From contig CANTUV010000004.1 in the NCBI GenBank assembly GCA_947685225.1, positions 16,833,001 through 16,897,000 on the forward strand: a DNA stretch of 64,000 nt, in the 5' to 3' direction. Position numbers and translations under genes: made by a program. Under the pieces are notes generated by a model, which saw only the letters and a program-made list of their open reading frames with translations, was not told where the DNA came from and did not search any database. This document shows, one piece after another, positions 25,533 to 38,275 of this stretch. This stretch comes from Garcia nutans (Eukaryota > Streptophyta > Magnoliopsida > Malpighiales > Euphorbiaceae). Numbering within the stretch: position 1 is the stretch's first letter; each line of letters begins with the position of its first letter.

Positions 25533-28472
25533 TGTAACACCCCATCTTAGCCTACGTTTATAGACCAAGATGGACTGTTATTTCATGGTGGTTGTGTCTT
25601 AACATTTTACTTAGCCAGTTTTAAGTGCAGATTTTAAAAAAAATTTGCCAGAACCTCCCCTAAAAATGGAGGTCCCAAGTGTCGCCAAAACTGATTTTTT
25701 TAATTTTTGAAAAATATTTTGTTTCACAATTCAACTCAAGCACACTCCCAATAATCCACCCTTATAACCTCAACTACAATCCTGCAAGAAGAATTCACAC
25801 TTCTATACTTGCATACATAAGTGCTAAACCCAAATAAGATTTATTAAATTACTAGCAGTGTACGTGTTCTAGCTTTTCATTATTATACATTTATTTGCTA
25901 GATCATACAAGTTTATGTACATGCCATATTACTACAATCAATCATATCCAAACTCCTACCCAAAGTAGTAGTCAAGGCCAGCTGCGCAGGACATGCTGCA
26001 ATCTCGTCTCCTCGTTTAACCTACGAGTTTAGAGGGAAACTAAACTCGCTAAGCAATTGCTTAGTGGGTACTTAAATCATTGCAATAAAATAATAAAATG
26101 AAAGAATGATTTGAACATACATTTATATACTTTAAATACTTGAAAGGAATCAATACAAAACACAGATGGTAAAAAGGCTTGACTGAATAATTTGAATTTA
26201 AATCATTTCTCTTGCTTTTATCATTTTGGTTGCTCTACTGGTTTAACAGAACGTCAGCGGATAAGGAAGGGTCATGATAAACATATCTCGTCATGATCAT
26301 ATTTCATTATCTTTCATCATAATTCTTGCACATGTGCCAATGGCCATTATCATTGCATCATTGATCATATCATTGTAATCATCGGCCTTCAGCTGGTACA
26401 TCATATCATGTCATAAGCAGTACTGCAATAATAGTATGATGCATCATACCCTTATCTCAAGGGTTCTGTCATAACCAAGTAGAGCATAAATAATTTATTA
26501 AATTACTTTGATCATGATATTCAATAAGCCATGATTTGTCCATAATGCATGTATTGTCGGAATAGCTTGTCATGATGCCTTTCTGATCATTTCCAATTCT
26601 CCTTCATGTCATTTTATATGATTTAACATCAATCCATATCATAATATTCAAGTTTTAACACATTTAGAAAAATGACCAAAGGAATAGTAGCGCGGCGCGT
26701 AAAATCGGCAACGCAATAGCGCGCGACAACTAAATGGTAAAATCTGTTTTTACTGCTGAAAATCAGTCAACTTTGGCAACGGTTTTGACCAAGTAAACAA
26801 ACTTATTTTTGGCTGAATTTTTGCAGGAAAACACTTTCATAAGTTATCTAAATGCATGTAAAATTTCGTCAAAAAATTCTTTCGTTTGCCCCTTCAACGG
26901 ACTGCCCAAAATGAAAGCTGCAGAATGGTGCCCAAAAGGGACCATTCGGCCCAATTTTCCAAACTTGAGGGAAATTCATTTTTTTCTTGCAAAATTGATT
27001 TTTAGAATCCTTTTGTGATACCATTGAAGGACTAAGGGTCCCTCTTCCAAAAATCAAACCAAAGGAGTGATTAAAAGTTCATCAAAGTTTATGGATAATT
27101 GAGCAAAGTTTAGCTAGTTTGTTTTGTTTTCATTCTTTTCACAATCAATTGATTACAAATGGTTCAAGAGCACTTTCCCACATATTTACCACACAGAATA
27201 ACATTATTTCAAAACCATTTCAAAAGTCCCATAATGCAAAATATGTGAATTAATTGAAAAGGGCAATGATTTAAGTACCAAACCTTGTTTATTTGCTTTG
27301 TTCCTTGCTTGTCCTATTCTTTCTTCCCTTATTCTTCTTTATCCCTTTGATTTCCTATAATTTTCATAACTTTTCTTTCATTGATAACTTGAAAACTATC
27401 AATCAAATGAATAAACTAAAGCTAGAATTGGAATCCTTACCTTAAAATTAAGCTTTTCCTTCCAAAAATCAACTTGAACACTTGGAAAATTCCTTCCCTT
27501 TTTTGATGGAGAGAATTTCGGCCATACCTCTAAAAAATGGAGAGAAAAATGTGTCCTTTGTTCTTTAATCATCCTTCTCTCCCTTTTTATATTTTTCCAT
27601 TTTCCATTTATTTAATTAATTTCATTTTGGAGGGTTAAGATGTAACCACCACAAAAGTATCTTTAACTAGGATGGTGCCATATGGAGGGTTAAGATTAAT
27701 CCAACCCAAAAGTGTCTTTAAACAAGATTTTGCCATGTGTCCTTTTCTAGAAAATTACTATGCCATGTGTCCCTTTTCTAGAAAATGGGTGGAAGTGAAA
27801 AGACCAAAATACCCTTCAATGGAAGGTTTTGCCTTTTCTTCGTACCCGGGTGGTTTTACGACGCGTAAAATATACCGTTCTCCTCCTTTCAACCTCTCGT
27901 TTCCATTTCCGACATTCATTCTTGATTTTGAGCTAATTTATAAAAATTACGCTCATGCCCTTGACTTTTGTAAAAATTCCCTTTGGGTCCTTACGTGATT
28001 CGGGTCTCCACTTAGGTTCGTTCTTCAACATCGATCACTGTGGAGTCCTTCCGTTTACTTCGGATACCTTTACGTGTCTTGTTTTCCAGTGTATATATTA
28101 TTATCACAAGAATGACAAAAATACCCTTGGTCAAGAATCCACTGTATCTCTCAAACTATGCGTTTTCGGGAAAAACCGTGGTGTTCCATTTCGACCCAAT
28201 TTTTCTCTACTTTCCATTTCTGGAGTCTGTTATATGCACTATTAAGAACCTCCAGTACAACTTTTGGAAATTATAGTTACCTCCCCAAAACTTTTTGAAA
28301 TTACAGTCACCTCCCCAAAACTTTTACAATCTTTTCAGTTAGGTCCTTTTTGTCCTATAGAGCTTCCTTTCACTTCGTGTTCTTTGGTGATTACTCGGGA
28401 TGGCTCCCGTTACTGTATGCGGATGTACGATACATGGATGTACTGTACATATGTACAAATTGGGTCGTGACA
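25533..28472 (-). repeat. 5' LTR of element B
   Basis: Partner of 17160-20099, the same 2940 bp and over 99% identical by eye. It contains the inverted word GCTAAGCAATTGCTTAGT (26048-26065). No gene. Confidence 0.95.
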
Positions 28473-31400
28473 TGTTTTGCCTGTGTCTGATGTGCATGCT
28501 GAATCCCTAGGATTTGATGTATTGGTGACAAATCCGTTAGGGCATAGTGTGATTGTTAGCAAAGTGCACCGAGATAGTGCAGTGATGGTGCAAGGTGAGG
28601 AGTTTCTTGGAGATTTAATTGAGATGCCTTTTAAGGAATATGATGTGATCCTAGGCATGGAATGGTTATCTAGACATGGAGCTGTGGTAGATTGTAAAAA
28701 GAAAATTGTTACTTTGAGAACCAGCGATGGTAGAGAGGTGTTAGTATCTAATGAGCAGGGACAGCTAGCATCCTTGTTTGTTTCAGCTGTTGCAACTAGG
28801 AGATTGATTAGAAAAGGGTGTGATGCTTACCTTACTTATGTTGTGGATACTAGAATAAAGAGTTCTCAACTTGATGATATACCCACAGTTGCAGAGTTTC
28901 CAGATGTGTTTCCAGAGGAGTTGCCAGGGTTGCCTCCTGAGAGAGAGGTGGAGTTCGGTATTGAATTATTGCCTGGTACCACTCCTATCTCTATTGCTCC
29001 TTACAGAATGGCACCTGCTGAACTGAGAGAGCTGAAGGTGCAGTTACAGGAGTTGTTGGATAAAGGGTTTGTTCGCCCTAGTGTTTCACCATGGGGAGCT
29101 CCTGTCTTATTTATGAAGAAGAAGGATGGTACTATGAGATTGTGTATCGATTATAGGCAATTGAACAAGGTGACTATTAAAAATAAATATCCTTTGCCTA
29201 GAATTGATGATCTCTTTGATCAATTGAAAGGTGCAGCAGTGTTTTCCAAAATTGATTTGAGATCAGGGTACCATCAGTTGAGAGTCAGAGCTAAAGATGT
29301 TCCTAAGACCGCCTTTCGGACCAGGTATGGGCATTATGAGTTTTTAGTTATGCCTTTTGGTTTGACGAATGCACCTGTAGTTTTTATGGATTTGATGAAT
29401 AGGGTGTTTAGGCCCTATCTTGATCAGTTTGTAGTGGTCTTTATTGATGATATTTTGGTGTATTCGCATAATGAGGAAGAGCATGACAAGCATCTGCGGA
29501 TTGTGTTGCAAATTTTGAGAGAGAAGCAATTGTTTGCTAAACTGTCGAAATGTGAGTTTTGGCTTGACCAAGTTACTTTTCTCGGTCATATAGTTTCAGC
29601 AGAGGGTATTAGAGTTGATCCGAGTAAAGTTGAAGCTATTTTGAATTGGAGTCCACCAAAGTCTGTGACTGAAGTTAGAAGTTTTCTGGGTTTGGCAGGC
29701 TATTACCGACGGTTTGTGAAAGGATTTTCTTTGATAGCTACTCCACTTACCAGATTACTTCGAAAGGGAGTTAGATTTGTGTGGACAGATCAGTGTCAGG
29801 CTAGTTTTGAACAGTTGAGAGAAATGTTGACTCAAGCGCCTGTTCTTACTTTACCTATGGAAGGCAAACCATATGTGATTTACAGTGATGCTTCACATAG
29901 TGGTTTGGGTTGTGTTCTGATGCAAGAAGGTAAAGTGATAGCTTATGCTTCTCGACAGTTGAAACCGCATGAGCTCAATTATCCGACCCATGATTTAGAG
30001 TTGGCAGCCATTGTGTTTGCATTGAAGATTTGGTGACATTATCTGTATGGGGAAAAGTGTTTTATCTATACTGATCATAAAAGTTTAAAATATTTGGGTG
30101 TCCAAAAAGAGCTTAATCTTCGACAGAGGAGATGGTTGGAGTTGATTAAGGACTATGACTGTTTGATTGATTATCATCCTGGTAAGGCAAATGTTGTTGC
30201 TGATGCCTTGAGTCAGAAGTCTTTAGCAGGTTTGACTGTTTTTTCGCTCTCGTTGCTTGTTGAGTTGAGAGTGTTGCATGTTAGATTTGTATCTTGTGAT
30301 GATGGTACATTATTGGCATAATTGCAATTGAAACCAGTATTGTTGGATCAGATTAAAGAGGCTCAATTGGCTGATGCAAAGATTCAAAAGATTGTTTCAG
30401 ATTGTCAGAATGGAAAGGGTCGAGATTTCATTGTGAGAAGTGATGGAAGTCATTGGTTTAAGAACAGATTGTGTGTACCTGATGATACTAATTTGAGAAG
30501 GATCATTTTAGAAGAAGCACATCAGTCAGTATTTGCTATACATCCGGGCAGTACAAAGATGTATCATGATTTGAGACAGCATTATTGGTGGTCCGGTATG
30601 AAGAGAGACATTGCAGATTTTATGTCTAAATGTCTCACATGTCAGAGGGTAAAAGCTGAGCATCAAGTTCCAACAGGGTTACTTCAACCTTTGTCAGTGC
30701 CTGAATGGAAATGGGATAGAGTAACCATGGATTTTGTATCTGGTCTGCCATTGACACAAAGAAAGCATGATGCTATTTGGGTGATTGTTGACAGGTTGAC
30801 TAAGACAGCTCATTTTCTTCCGGTTCGGATGGATTACTCTTTGGAGAGGTTAGCGGAGCTGTATATCCATGAGATTGTGAAGCCGCATGGTGTTCCAACT
30901 TCTATAGTGTCTGATCGAGATCCCCGATTTACTTCAAGGTTTTGGAAGAGTTTACATGGTGCTTTGGGTTCTCGATTACACTTCAGTACTGCTTTCCATC
31001 CGCAGACAGATGGCAGTCTGAGAGGGTGATACAGATTATTGAGGATATGTTGAGAAGCTGTGTCATTGATTTCTCTAGAAGTTGGGATGGATTCTTACCA
31101 CTTGTTGAATTTGCTTACAATAACAGTCATCAATCCAGCATTGGTATATCCCCATTCAAAGCATTGTATGGTAGACGGTGCAGGACACCTCTATGTTGGA
31201 ATGAACTTGGTGAAAGTAAGTTAATTGGTCCTGATTTGGTTAAAGAAACTGAAGAGAAAGTGAAAATGATTCGAGATAGGTTGAAAACAGCTTCGGACCG
31301 ACAGAAATCTTATTCAGATTTGAAGAGGAGAGACATTGAGTATAATGTGGGAGATAAAGTATTTTTGAAGGTGTCTCCTTGGAAAAAAATCTTGAGGTTT

Positions 31401-31769
31401 GGTCGGAAAGGGAAATTGAGTCCTCGTTTCACTAGACCGTATGAAGTTTTGGAAAGAGTTGGACCAGTTGCTTATCGGCTTGCTTTGCCACCTGAGTTGG
31501 ATAAGATCCATAATGTATTTCATGTTTCTATGTTGAGGAGATACAGGTCGGATCCATCTCATGTGTTGCCAATTGAATCTATCGAAGTGAGTCCAGATTT
31601 GACATTTGAAGAGGAACCAGTTGCTATCTTAGCACGTGATGTAAAAGAGTTGAGAAATAAGAAAGTGCCTTTGGTGAAGGTTCTGTGGAAGAATCATGCA
31701 AGAGAAGAAGCAACTTGGGAAAGTGAGCAAGCAATGCGAGATCAATATCCTCAATTGTTTCAGACTTGA
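28473..31769 (+). pseudogene. Element A pol: protease end, reverse transcriptase, RNase H, integrase, chromodomain
   Basis: This continues the frame split by element B. In order: protease end (ILGMEWLSRHGAVVDCKKK), reverse transcriptase (YPLPRIDDLFDQL, IDLRSGYHQLR, catalytic VFIDDILVYS near 29440-29465), RNase H (VIYSDASHSGLGCVLMQ), integrase zinc finger (HPGSTKMYHDLRQHYWWSG then CLTCQRVK), catalytic Asp blocks (WDRVTMDFVSGLP; VSDRDPRFTSRFW), and a tail with VKVLWKNHAREEATWE. Stops at 30034-30036 (TGA, expected Arg) and 30319-30321 (TAA) and a one-base deletion near 31014 break it. Otherwise it is well preserved. Confidence 0.95.
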
Positions 31770-31802
31770 TATCAGGTAATTTCGAGGACGAAATTTCTTT
31801 TT

Positions 31803-31815
31803 AGAGGGGGAGAAT
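31803..31815 (+). other. Polypurine tract of element A
   Basis: AGAGGGGGAGAAT lies directly before the 3' LTR. The word CGAGGACGAAAT precedes it, as in related gypsy elements. Confidence 0.9.
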
Positions 31816-34141
31816 TGTAATATCCTAATGTGTGCCCTAGAAGCTTGGATATAATTGTTGTTTGTTTGAATTTTGTGTATATGTTATGTTGATAAGAAAA
31901 GAGAATGTTTATGTATTGTTTAAAAAGGAAAGTAATGTGTAGAGAAAAAGTGTATATGTTGGGTATATGGTTATATATATAACATATACATTAGTCAAAA
32001 GCGATGGTCAATGGAAGAGGATATTTATTTGTGATATGTGAAATTACTTAAATGGGCACATAAGTGACAAAGGTTAAGTTAAATGGATGAGGGTATTTAG
32101 GTAATTGCTTTGTTAGAATTGCTTGGTGGAGATTTAAAGAAGAAGAGAAGTTGACTTGTGTTTATTTTTCTTTTCTTCTTCTTTGTGTGCCGGCTATCCA
32201 AGAGAAGAGAGAGCAAAAGAGGTGTTTCAAATGCTAGAATCAAATTGAAGGAAGAATCAAAGGATTTGGTTGGAGATTTGTGAAATTTCTTCATTTAAGG
32301 TAAGTACTATCTTGTTTATCTTTGTTATTTTTGAAGTTATGTTTGAGGTGGGTTGTGATGTGTTGAGATTATGAATAGGTGTGTTTGAGATGAGTTTATA
32401 AGTGTTGAGATTGATTATAAGTTAAAAAGGTTGAATTGATGTTGGTTTTGGTTGGAAGATGATAAGTTAAGAGTGATGTTTGGTTTTAGGGTTTTGAAAT
32501 GGTAGATGATTAAATGGATTGTTGATGTATTGTTAATGTGTATATTGTGATGAATATGTAAAATAAGTGTTAATGACTTTGATTACATCCATGTGAATGA
32601 GTTTATGTTGTGCATAATGTGTTCAAATTCAATCAAAGGTGTTTTGGCTATGTTTAGGGTTTTATACATGAGAGACACGGCCAAACCAAGGAAGAGACAC
32701 GGCCAACCTAAAGTATTTTTGAGAGACACGGCCAAGTCTATGGAAATTTGGCCGTGTTGAATGATTTTTGGAGGAGACACGGCCATGTCCCTTGCCCATG
32801 TTGGCTTCTGTTGCTTTTGGTTGAGAGGCTTTTGGTTGGGAGACACGGCCACAAGCTTGGCCGTGTCCCTTGAGTGTGTTGGTCACTGTGTTTGGTTTTT
32901 GCTCTTCTTACATGATTGAGATTGATGATGCATATGATACTAAATGAACAATGTTATGTTATATGCATTGTAAATCTTGTGAATGGTAATGTGTTATATG
33001 AATAATGTACTTTGAAATGTTGTATCAATGATGTTATATGAATAATATGATTTGAGATATAATATGATATGAAGCCATTGTGATAAGCTATGATGATTCT
33101 ATTGGAAGAACATAAGGCATGTTTGCCTAATTGATGATGAGATTTGAGAATGAAATAATAAATGAATTGTGTGTCTAATGTGTTATTCATTTTCAGAGTT
33201 TTGTTATTGGTGGCATGCCTATTGGTAACATTCTCTTGAAGTTAGGTTGGATTTGATCCTTGAAGCCTAATTGAGATGTTACAACCCTTGAAGCTAGGTT
33301 GGATTGGTTCTTGAACCAAGTTGGGTTGATACTTAGCATGCATTGTTCCCCTTGAAGCTTGGTTGAACCTAATCCTTGAAGCCTTGTTGGGTTTATGATA
33401 ATGATAAATGTGATAAAAAAAAAACCAAAGCATTAACTCTGAAAGTTGAATGGCATATTAGTGTGTTTTGGGCCCATGCTTGTCTTTGTTTAATGTGATT
33501 CATGAATGGTAAAATGATTGACTAATGATATATATATATGGAAGGATATTGAAATGTGATATGTTTATATATGTGGTTTATGAAATATAAAGGTATGTTG
33601 TTAGCCTTTCATCTATGATATTGATTTGAGTAATAAAATGTGTAACATTGCATTGCACTAAAGCATAATGTTAGCATACTTTGTATTACTAAGCCGTTGG
33701 CTTAGCGCAATATTGTTGATCGCGCAGGTGACAGAGTTGAACCTGAGAGTTCTTCGAGACCGAGTGAGAGTAGACATTGAAGAGTTTATTTTGGGACTTA
33801 CAGATCAAAGAAGAGCTGTCAATCACGTATAACTTCTTTATATTTTGTAAAGTATTATTCATAATGTGAATATATGTATATTTTTAAATATGGATTTAAA
33901 TGTTTTCATATATGTAACTATTTTATAAATTCCGCTGTGTATTAAGTAAAAGTACTTATATTTATTCTGTTTTTATATTACCAGTTAATTACTTATTTTC
34001 TATAAAGTATAATGATAAAGATTATGGTATCTTTTAAAATGATTTGATTGTTAAAGAAAACCATAGCATCCCTATGTTCAGTGCACGTATATTACATTGT
34101 GGTATTTGTAGTGTGCTTGTACCGGGTGTGGGGGTGTTACA
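31816..34141 (+). repeat. 3' LTR of element A
   Basis: Partner of 13310-15630. The GACACGGCC words lie at about 32670-32875, the TTGAAGC repeats at about 33230-33390 and the inverted word ACTAAGCCGTTGGCTTAGC at 33688-33706. Target duplication AAAGA follows. Confidence 0.95.
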
Positions 34142-36649
34142 AAAGAAGCTTAAACTCAACGAACTTTCCTTAGCTTGAATATTGCTTTTTAATTTTACTT
34201 TCTTTAATATTAAATTGGAACAATCTTGTTTTTTTTCAAATTTAAAGTTGCTTGACTAAATTACTTTCATCAAAAATTTTATTGGTCTTTGTTCATTTTG
34301 GTGCTCAACCAATGAGGAATCTAGCTTGATGTTTATAAATTAATGTGTCTAGGCATCATGACTTGAATGACTTTACTAGATGAGGGAATTGCTCTATAGC
34401 ATCGAGTTGTGTATGCTAACTTAGAGAGGGCTGCTGCATAATTACCTTATCTTGGTCCTAGTCAGTCTTAGAACATGCTTAGACAAACTTTCGAGGCGAA
34501 ATTGAACTTTGCTTATTTAAGGGAGAGATGATCTAGGCATTGTTTGGTTAACCAACAACTTGTATCCACCCTATTAAATATCAATCCCTAGTTGTCCCTT
34601 TGAGCCTTCATAAAATTTTAGCTTTCTTTTCATTATCTTAAAAACCCCAATAATCTACCCTGAGCTGTTGTGATACTTTTGACAAGTCTTATGATCACTA
34701 AGATGAAGAAGCAAGAAGATCAAAGAAAGCAATGAATAGTCAAGATCGTGAAGATAGTTGAAGTTCTCAAGACCATAAGGGTAGTTGATATTTTCAAGAC
34801 CATAAGGGTAGTTGAAGTTTTTAAGACCATAAGGGTAGTTCAAGTTCACTTAATATCTCCAATATATTAAGACAATATAAGAGTAACAAATGATTTATCC
34901 CTGTTAAAGAAGATTTATGTTACTCCACTCATCCATTATTGGAAGCCCAAGTTGGTACAAACAAGACAACTCTGTTTGAGCTAGAACAAAAAAAAGAAGA
35001 AAACAAAAACAAAAGAAGAAAACAAAAAGGAAAAAGAAAAATAAAACCTAAAAAGGCAGTTCAGAAAGCCAACTGAATTCTCTTTTACCTAAGCAGCAAA
35101 AGGCTTCCATTTGGTTCATAAGGACATTTTGACTTGAATTGGTCCCAACCGAGCCAAAGATTCTATCAAAATCAAAAGAAAAAGAAAGACCATCTAGTGC
35201 TTAAATGTTCTGTACTTGACAGTCCTGTAAGGAAGAAGGACAAAATGCTCAAAGAAAGAGAAGAGTAAGGAAAATAAAGAGAAAGAAAAAGGAAGAGTAA
35301 GAGAAATAAAGAAAAGGGAGAAGAAGAAAAGAAATGAATTTGGGTATCAAACTTTTTGCGCTGGCAAAGACTGTCCTAATCAAGATCCAGATTAATGCTA
35401 AGAAGATATAGAAGGAATTTGGAGTCTAGCAAGATTACCTCCAAGCTGTCTAAAGTTTCAATAAGAAATTTGTAGTGTGAGGGTTTGTCCATTGTGTCAC
35501 ACTAGCTCCAATCTCAAAATGGCCTTCACTTAAACCTGTGTCGCTTATAGACCCCATTTCAAGCCTATCAAAGACTTGTTGATCTCTCTTGGTAGGTAGA
35601 GTCTATTAGTGGAGATAGTTTGGATAAGCATGCATATGAGATGGGCAATATTTAAACTCAAATGAGACCTTTGGCTAAGTAATGTGTATGTGCCTATCTG
35701 AAGTGCAACAATTCTTGCTTAAATAGTAATGATTCCCAAGTTTAGTACGGTAACTAGGGTTGTCATGTTATAGATATGTTAATTTGGAAATATTAAGTCC
35801 TGAGGTATATTAACATTAATTTGGCAAAGCCAACATTTGATTTCAAAATCAAAATTCAAAAAAAAAAGGAAAGGAAAAAAAGAGAGTTTTGTCATACAAA
35901 GCCTTCGAGCTAAGGGAAGTCTATTGAAATGATTATTGACAAGGTCATGAAGAAGCTATCAGCCGACATGCTGAAAAATAGTTTGAAATGGATGCATCCT
36001 GACTCTGCTGCTTAATGTCTTCACCACTCATGTTCTCAACATCTAGAAGATAAAAGCCACAAATGAAAAGCTTTCGATCATTCCAATGAAAGACTTGAAC
36101 GAGCATCAAAATGGAACAAATGAGAACATTTCTGCCGATCACCTCGGTCTATGAATCAATAAAACTACTGTAAGTATCATTCATGCATATCATGCATACA
36201 TGAGCATATTACATCGCACTTTCTTGTCTTAATGAACAGCAAACACCCTGCAAATTAAAGAATCTAAAGAAGATATTGAATCAAGGGGGCATGGAAAGCC
36301 CATTGCTTAAGAAAGCTCCAGTAAATTTGCAAAGAGAAGAAATACGTGCTTGTGCGAAGAACTAGACGGCAAAAACATCAATCGAAGCTTGCATGGATAA
36401 AATATTTGGTTTGAGCCTACACAGGGGGCAAAGCTTCTCCTTTTCATTTTTTTGAGTTTATATACCAAATATTTTTAAACTCACTTACAAATATTTTGCC
36501 ACACAGTGGGGCAAGGAGAGGATATAAGGTCCAATTAAAAATAGCTAAATCTTTGCAAAAGGGAAGAACAAAAGAATGGAACATTAGAACTCTCAAAAGA
36601 ATGAAGATGCAAAAGACAAAAGATCAATCCAGCTAAAAGAACTAAAGCC
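34142..36649 (+). other. Element T noncoding interior after element A
   Basis: This 2.5 kb resumes element T after the AAAGA duplication; the Gag frame ends within a few codons. It has A/G-rich runs (about 34985-35050 and 35230-35340) and words such as CAGGGGGCAAAG (36421-36432) and CAGTGGGGCAAGGAG (36505-36519), the type of GGGGCA-rich noncoding sequence found in Tat-like elements. I see no reverse transcriptase, protease or integrase on either strand. The minus-strand frame at 34849-34655 only reflects a minisatellite. Confidence 0.65.
34741..34855. repeat. Minisatellite, about 27-bp units, four copies
   Basis: Units of the type AAGACCATAAGGGTAGTTGA repeat four times with small changes; the first unit is the most diverged. 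It lies in the noncoding interior of element T. Confidence 0.8.
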
Positions 36650-36837
36650 AGGGTGAAGACCCGATGTCAAAGGATGGAAATCCATTTTCAAGGGTGAAGA
36701 CCCGATGTCAAAAGATGAAGATCCATTTTTAAGGATGAAGACCCGATGTCAAAAGATGAAGATCCATTTTTAAGGATGAAGACTCGATCTTAAAGGATGA
36801 AGACCCGATCTCAAAGGATGAAGATCCATTTTGATGG
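36650..36837. repeat. Minisatellite, about 40-bp units
   Basis: Nearly five units of the type AGGATGAAGACCCGATGTCA followed by AAAGATGAAGATCCATTTTT. It precedes the much larger array at 36925 and lies in element T. Confidence 0.85.
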
Positions 36838-36924
36838 TAGAGAATCACAATGCATAAAACAGCCGGAGCAGTCAGACTCCTCAAATGATAAAAGGTCAGT
36901 CAAACTCAATCTTGTCCAAGCACC

Positions 36925-38275
36925 CATTCTCGGGTCCAAGTACCCAAATCAATTCAAGCTCGGGTCCAAGTATCCAAATCAATTCAAGCTGGGTCCAAGT
37001 GCCCAATCTCGGGTCCAAGTACCCAAATCAAATCAATTTAGGATCGAGTATACAAATCCAGTTTCGGATCGAGTGTCCAAATCCAGTTAGGATCGAGTAT
37101 CCAAAGCCAATTTAGGATCGAGTACCCAAATCCAGTTAGGATCGAGTATCCAAATCCAGTTTCGGATCGAGTGTCCAAATCCAGTTAGGATCGAGTATCC
37201 AAAGCCAATTTAGGATCGAGTATCCCAATCCAATTTAGGATCGAGTATCCAAATCTAGTTAGGATCGAGTATCCGAATCCAGTTTAGGATCGAGTATCCC
37301 CATCTAGTTTAGGATCGAGTATCCAAAGCCAGTTTAGGATCGAGTATCCAAATCCAATTAGGATCGAGTGTCCGAATCCAGTTAGGATCGAGTATCCCAA
37401 TCCAATTTAGGATTGAGTATCCAATTTTAGTTTAGGATCGAGTATCCCAATCCAATTTAGGATCGAGTATCCAAAGCCAATTTAGGATCGAGTATCCCAA
37501 TCCAATTTAGGATCGAGTATCCAAATCCAGTTAGGATTGAGTATCCAAATCCAGTTTAGGATCGAGTATCCCAATCCAATTTAGGATCGAGTATCCAAAG
37601 CCAGTTTAGGATCGAGTATCCAAATTCAGTTAGGATCGAATGTCCAAATCCAGTTAGGATAGAGTATCCCAATCCAATTTAGGATCGAGTATCCAAATCC
37701 AGTTTAGGATCGAGTATCCCAATCCAGTTTAGGATCGAGTATCCAAAGCCAGTTTAGGATCAAGTATCCAAATCCAGTTAGGATCGAGTGTCCTAATCCA
37801 GTTAGGATCGAGTATCCCAATCCAATTTAAGATCGAGCATCCAAATCCAGTTGGGATCGAGTATCCCAATCCAGTTTAGGATCGAGTATCCAAAGTCAAT
37901 TTAGGATCGAGTATCCAAATTCGATTTAGGATCGAGTATCCAAATCCAGTTTAGGATCGAGTATCCAAATCTGATTTAAGATCAAGTATCCAAATCCAGT
38001 TAGGATCGATTATCCCAATCAAGTTTAGGATCGAGTATCCGAATTCAAGTTAGGATCGAGTATCCAAATCTGATTTAAGATCGAGTATCCAAATCCAGTT
38101 AGGATCGAGTATCCCAATCAAGTTTAGGATCGAGTATCCGAATCCAAGTTAGAATCGAGTATCCAAATCAAGTTAGGATTGAGTATCCCAATCCAATTTA
38201 GGGTTGAGTATCCAAATCCAATTTAGGATCGAGTATTCGAATCCAGTTTAGGATCGAGTACCCAAATCCAAATAG
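36925..38275. repeat. Large minisatellite array, 24-25-bp units, about 50 copies
   Basis: The core unit is GGATCGAGTATCCAAATCCA followed by GTTA or GTTTA, so lengths alternate between 24 and 25 bp. The first units (36930-37030) are a diverged form built on TCGGGTCCAAGTACCCAAAT. Variants in the middle (AAATCC, AAAGCC, CAATCC) recur in blocks, suggesting higher-order duplication. It ends exactly where the partial LTR of element T starts. Tandem arrays just upstream of the 3' LTR are known from Tat/Ogre elements. Open frames here reflect the repeat. Confidence 0.93.

Larger units (their letters stand above)
17160..28472 (-). mobile_element. Element B: young minus-strand gypsy element with decayed genes
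   Basis: Two LTRs of exactly 2940 bp (17160-20099 and 25533-28472) are flanked by the target duplication TGTTT (17155-17159 and 28473-28477). A reversed initiator-Met primer site lies beside the right LTR and a reversed polypurine tract beside the left, so the element reads on the minus strand. The 5.4-kb interior has only fragments of Gag, protease, reverse transcriptase, integrase and chromodomain, full of stops and frameshifts. About 13 LTR differences contrast strongly with this decay. It is the innermost and youngest insertion. Confidence 0.96.
13310..34141 (+). mobile_element. Element A: Ty3/gypsy chromovirus, plus strand
   Basis: Two 2.32-kb LTRs (13310-15630 and 31816-34141) are flanked by the exact target duplication AAAGA (13305-13309 and 34142-34146). 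Between them are an initiator-Met primer site, gag, protease, reverse transcriptase, RNase H, integrase with a chromodomain tail, and a polypurine tract, all on the plus strand. Element B splits it inside the protease (17160-28472). Without B the element is about 9.5 kb. A handful of stops and one frameshift make it inactive, but every domain is recognisable. It belongs to the same broad group as element C (Tekay/Del-like). Confidence 0.96.

Noticed and set aside
36925..38275. CRISPR-like array of short repeats
   Set aside because: Units are contiguous 24-25-bp tandem copies with no unique spacers, in plant DNA inside a retrotransposon.
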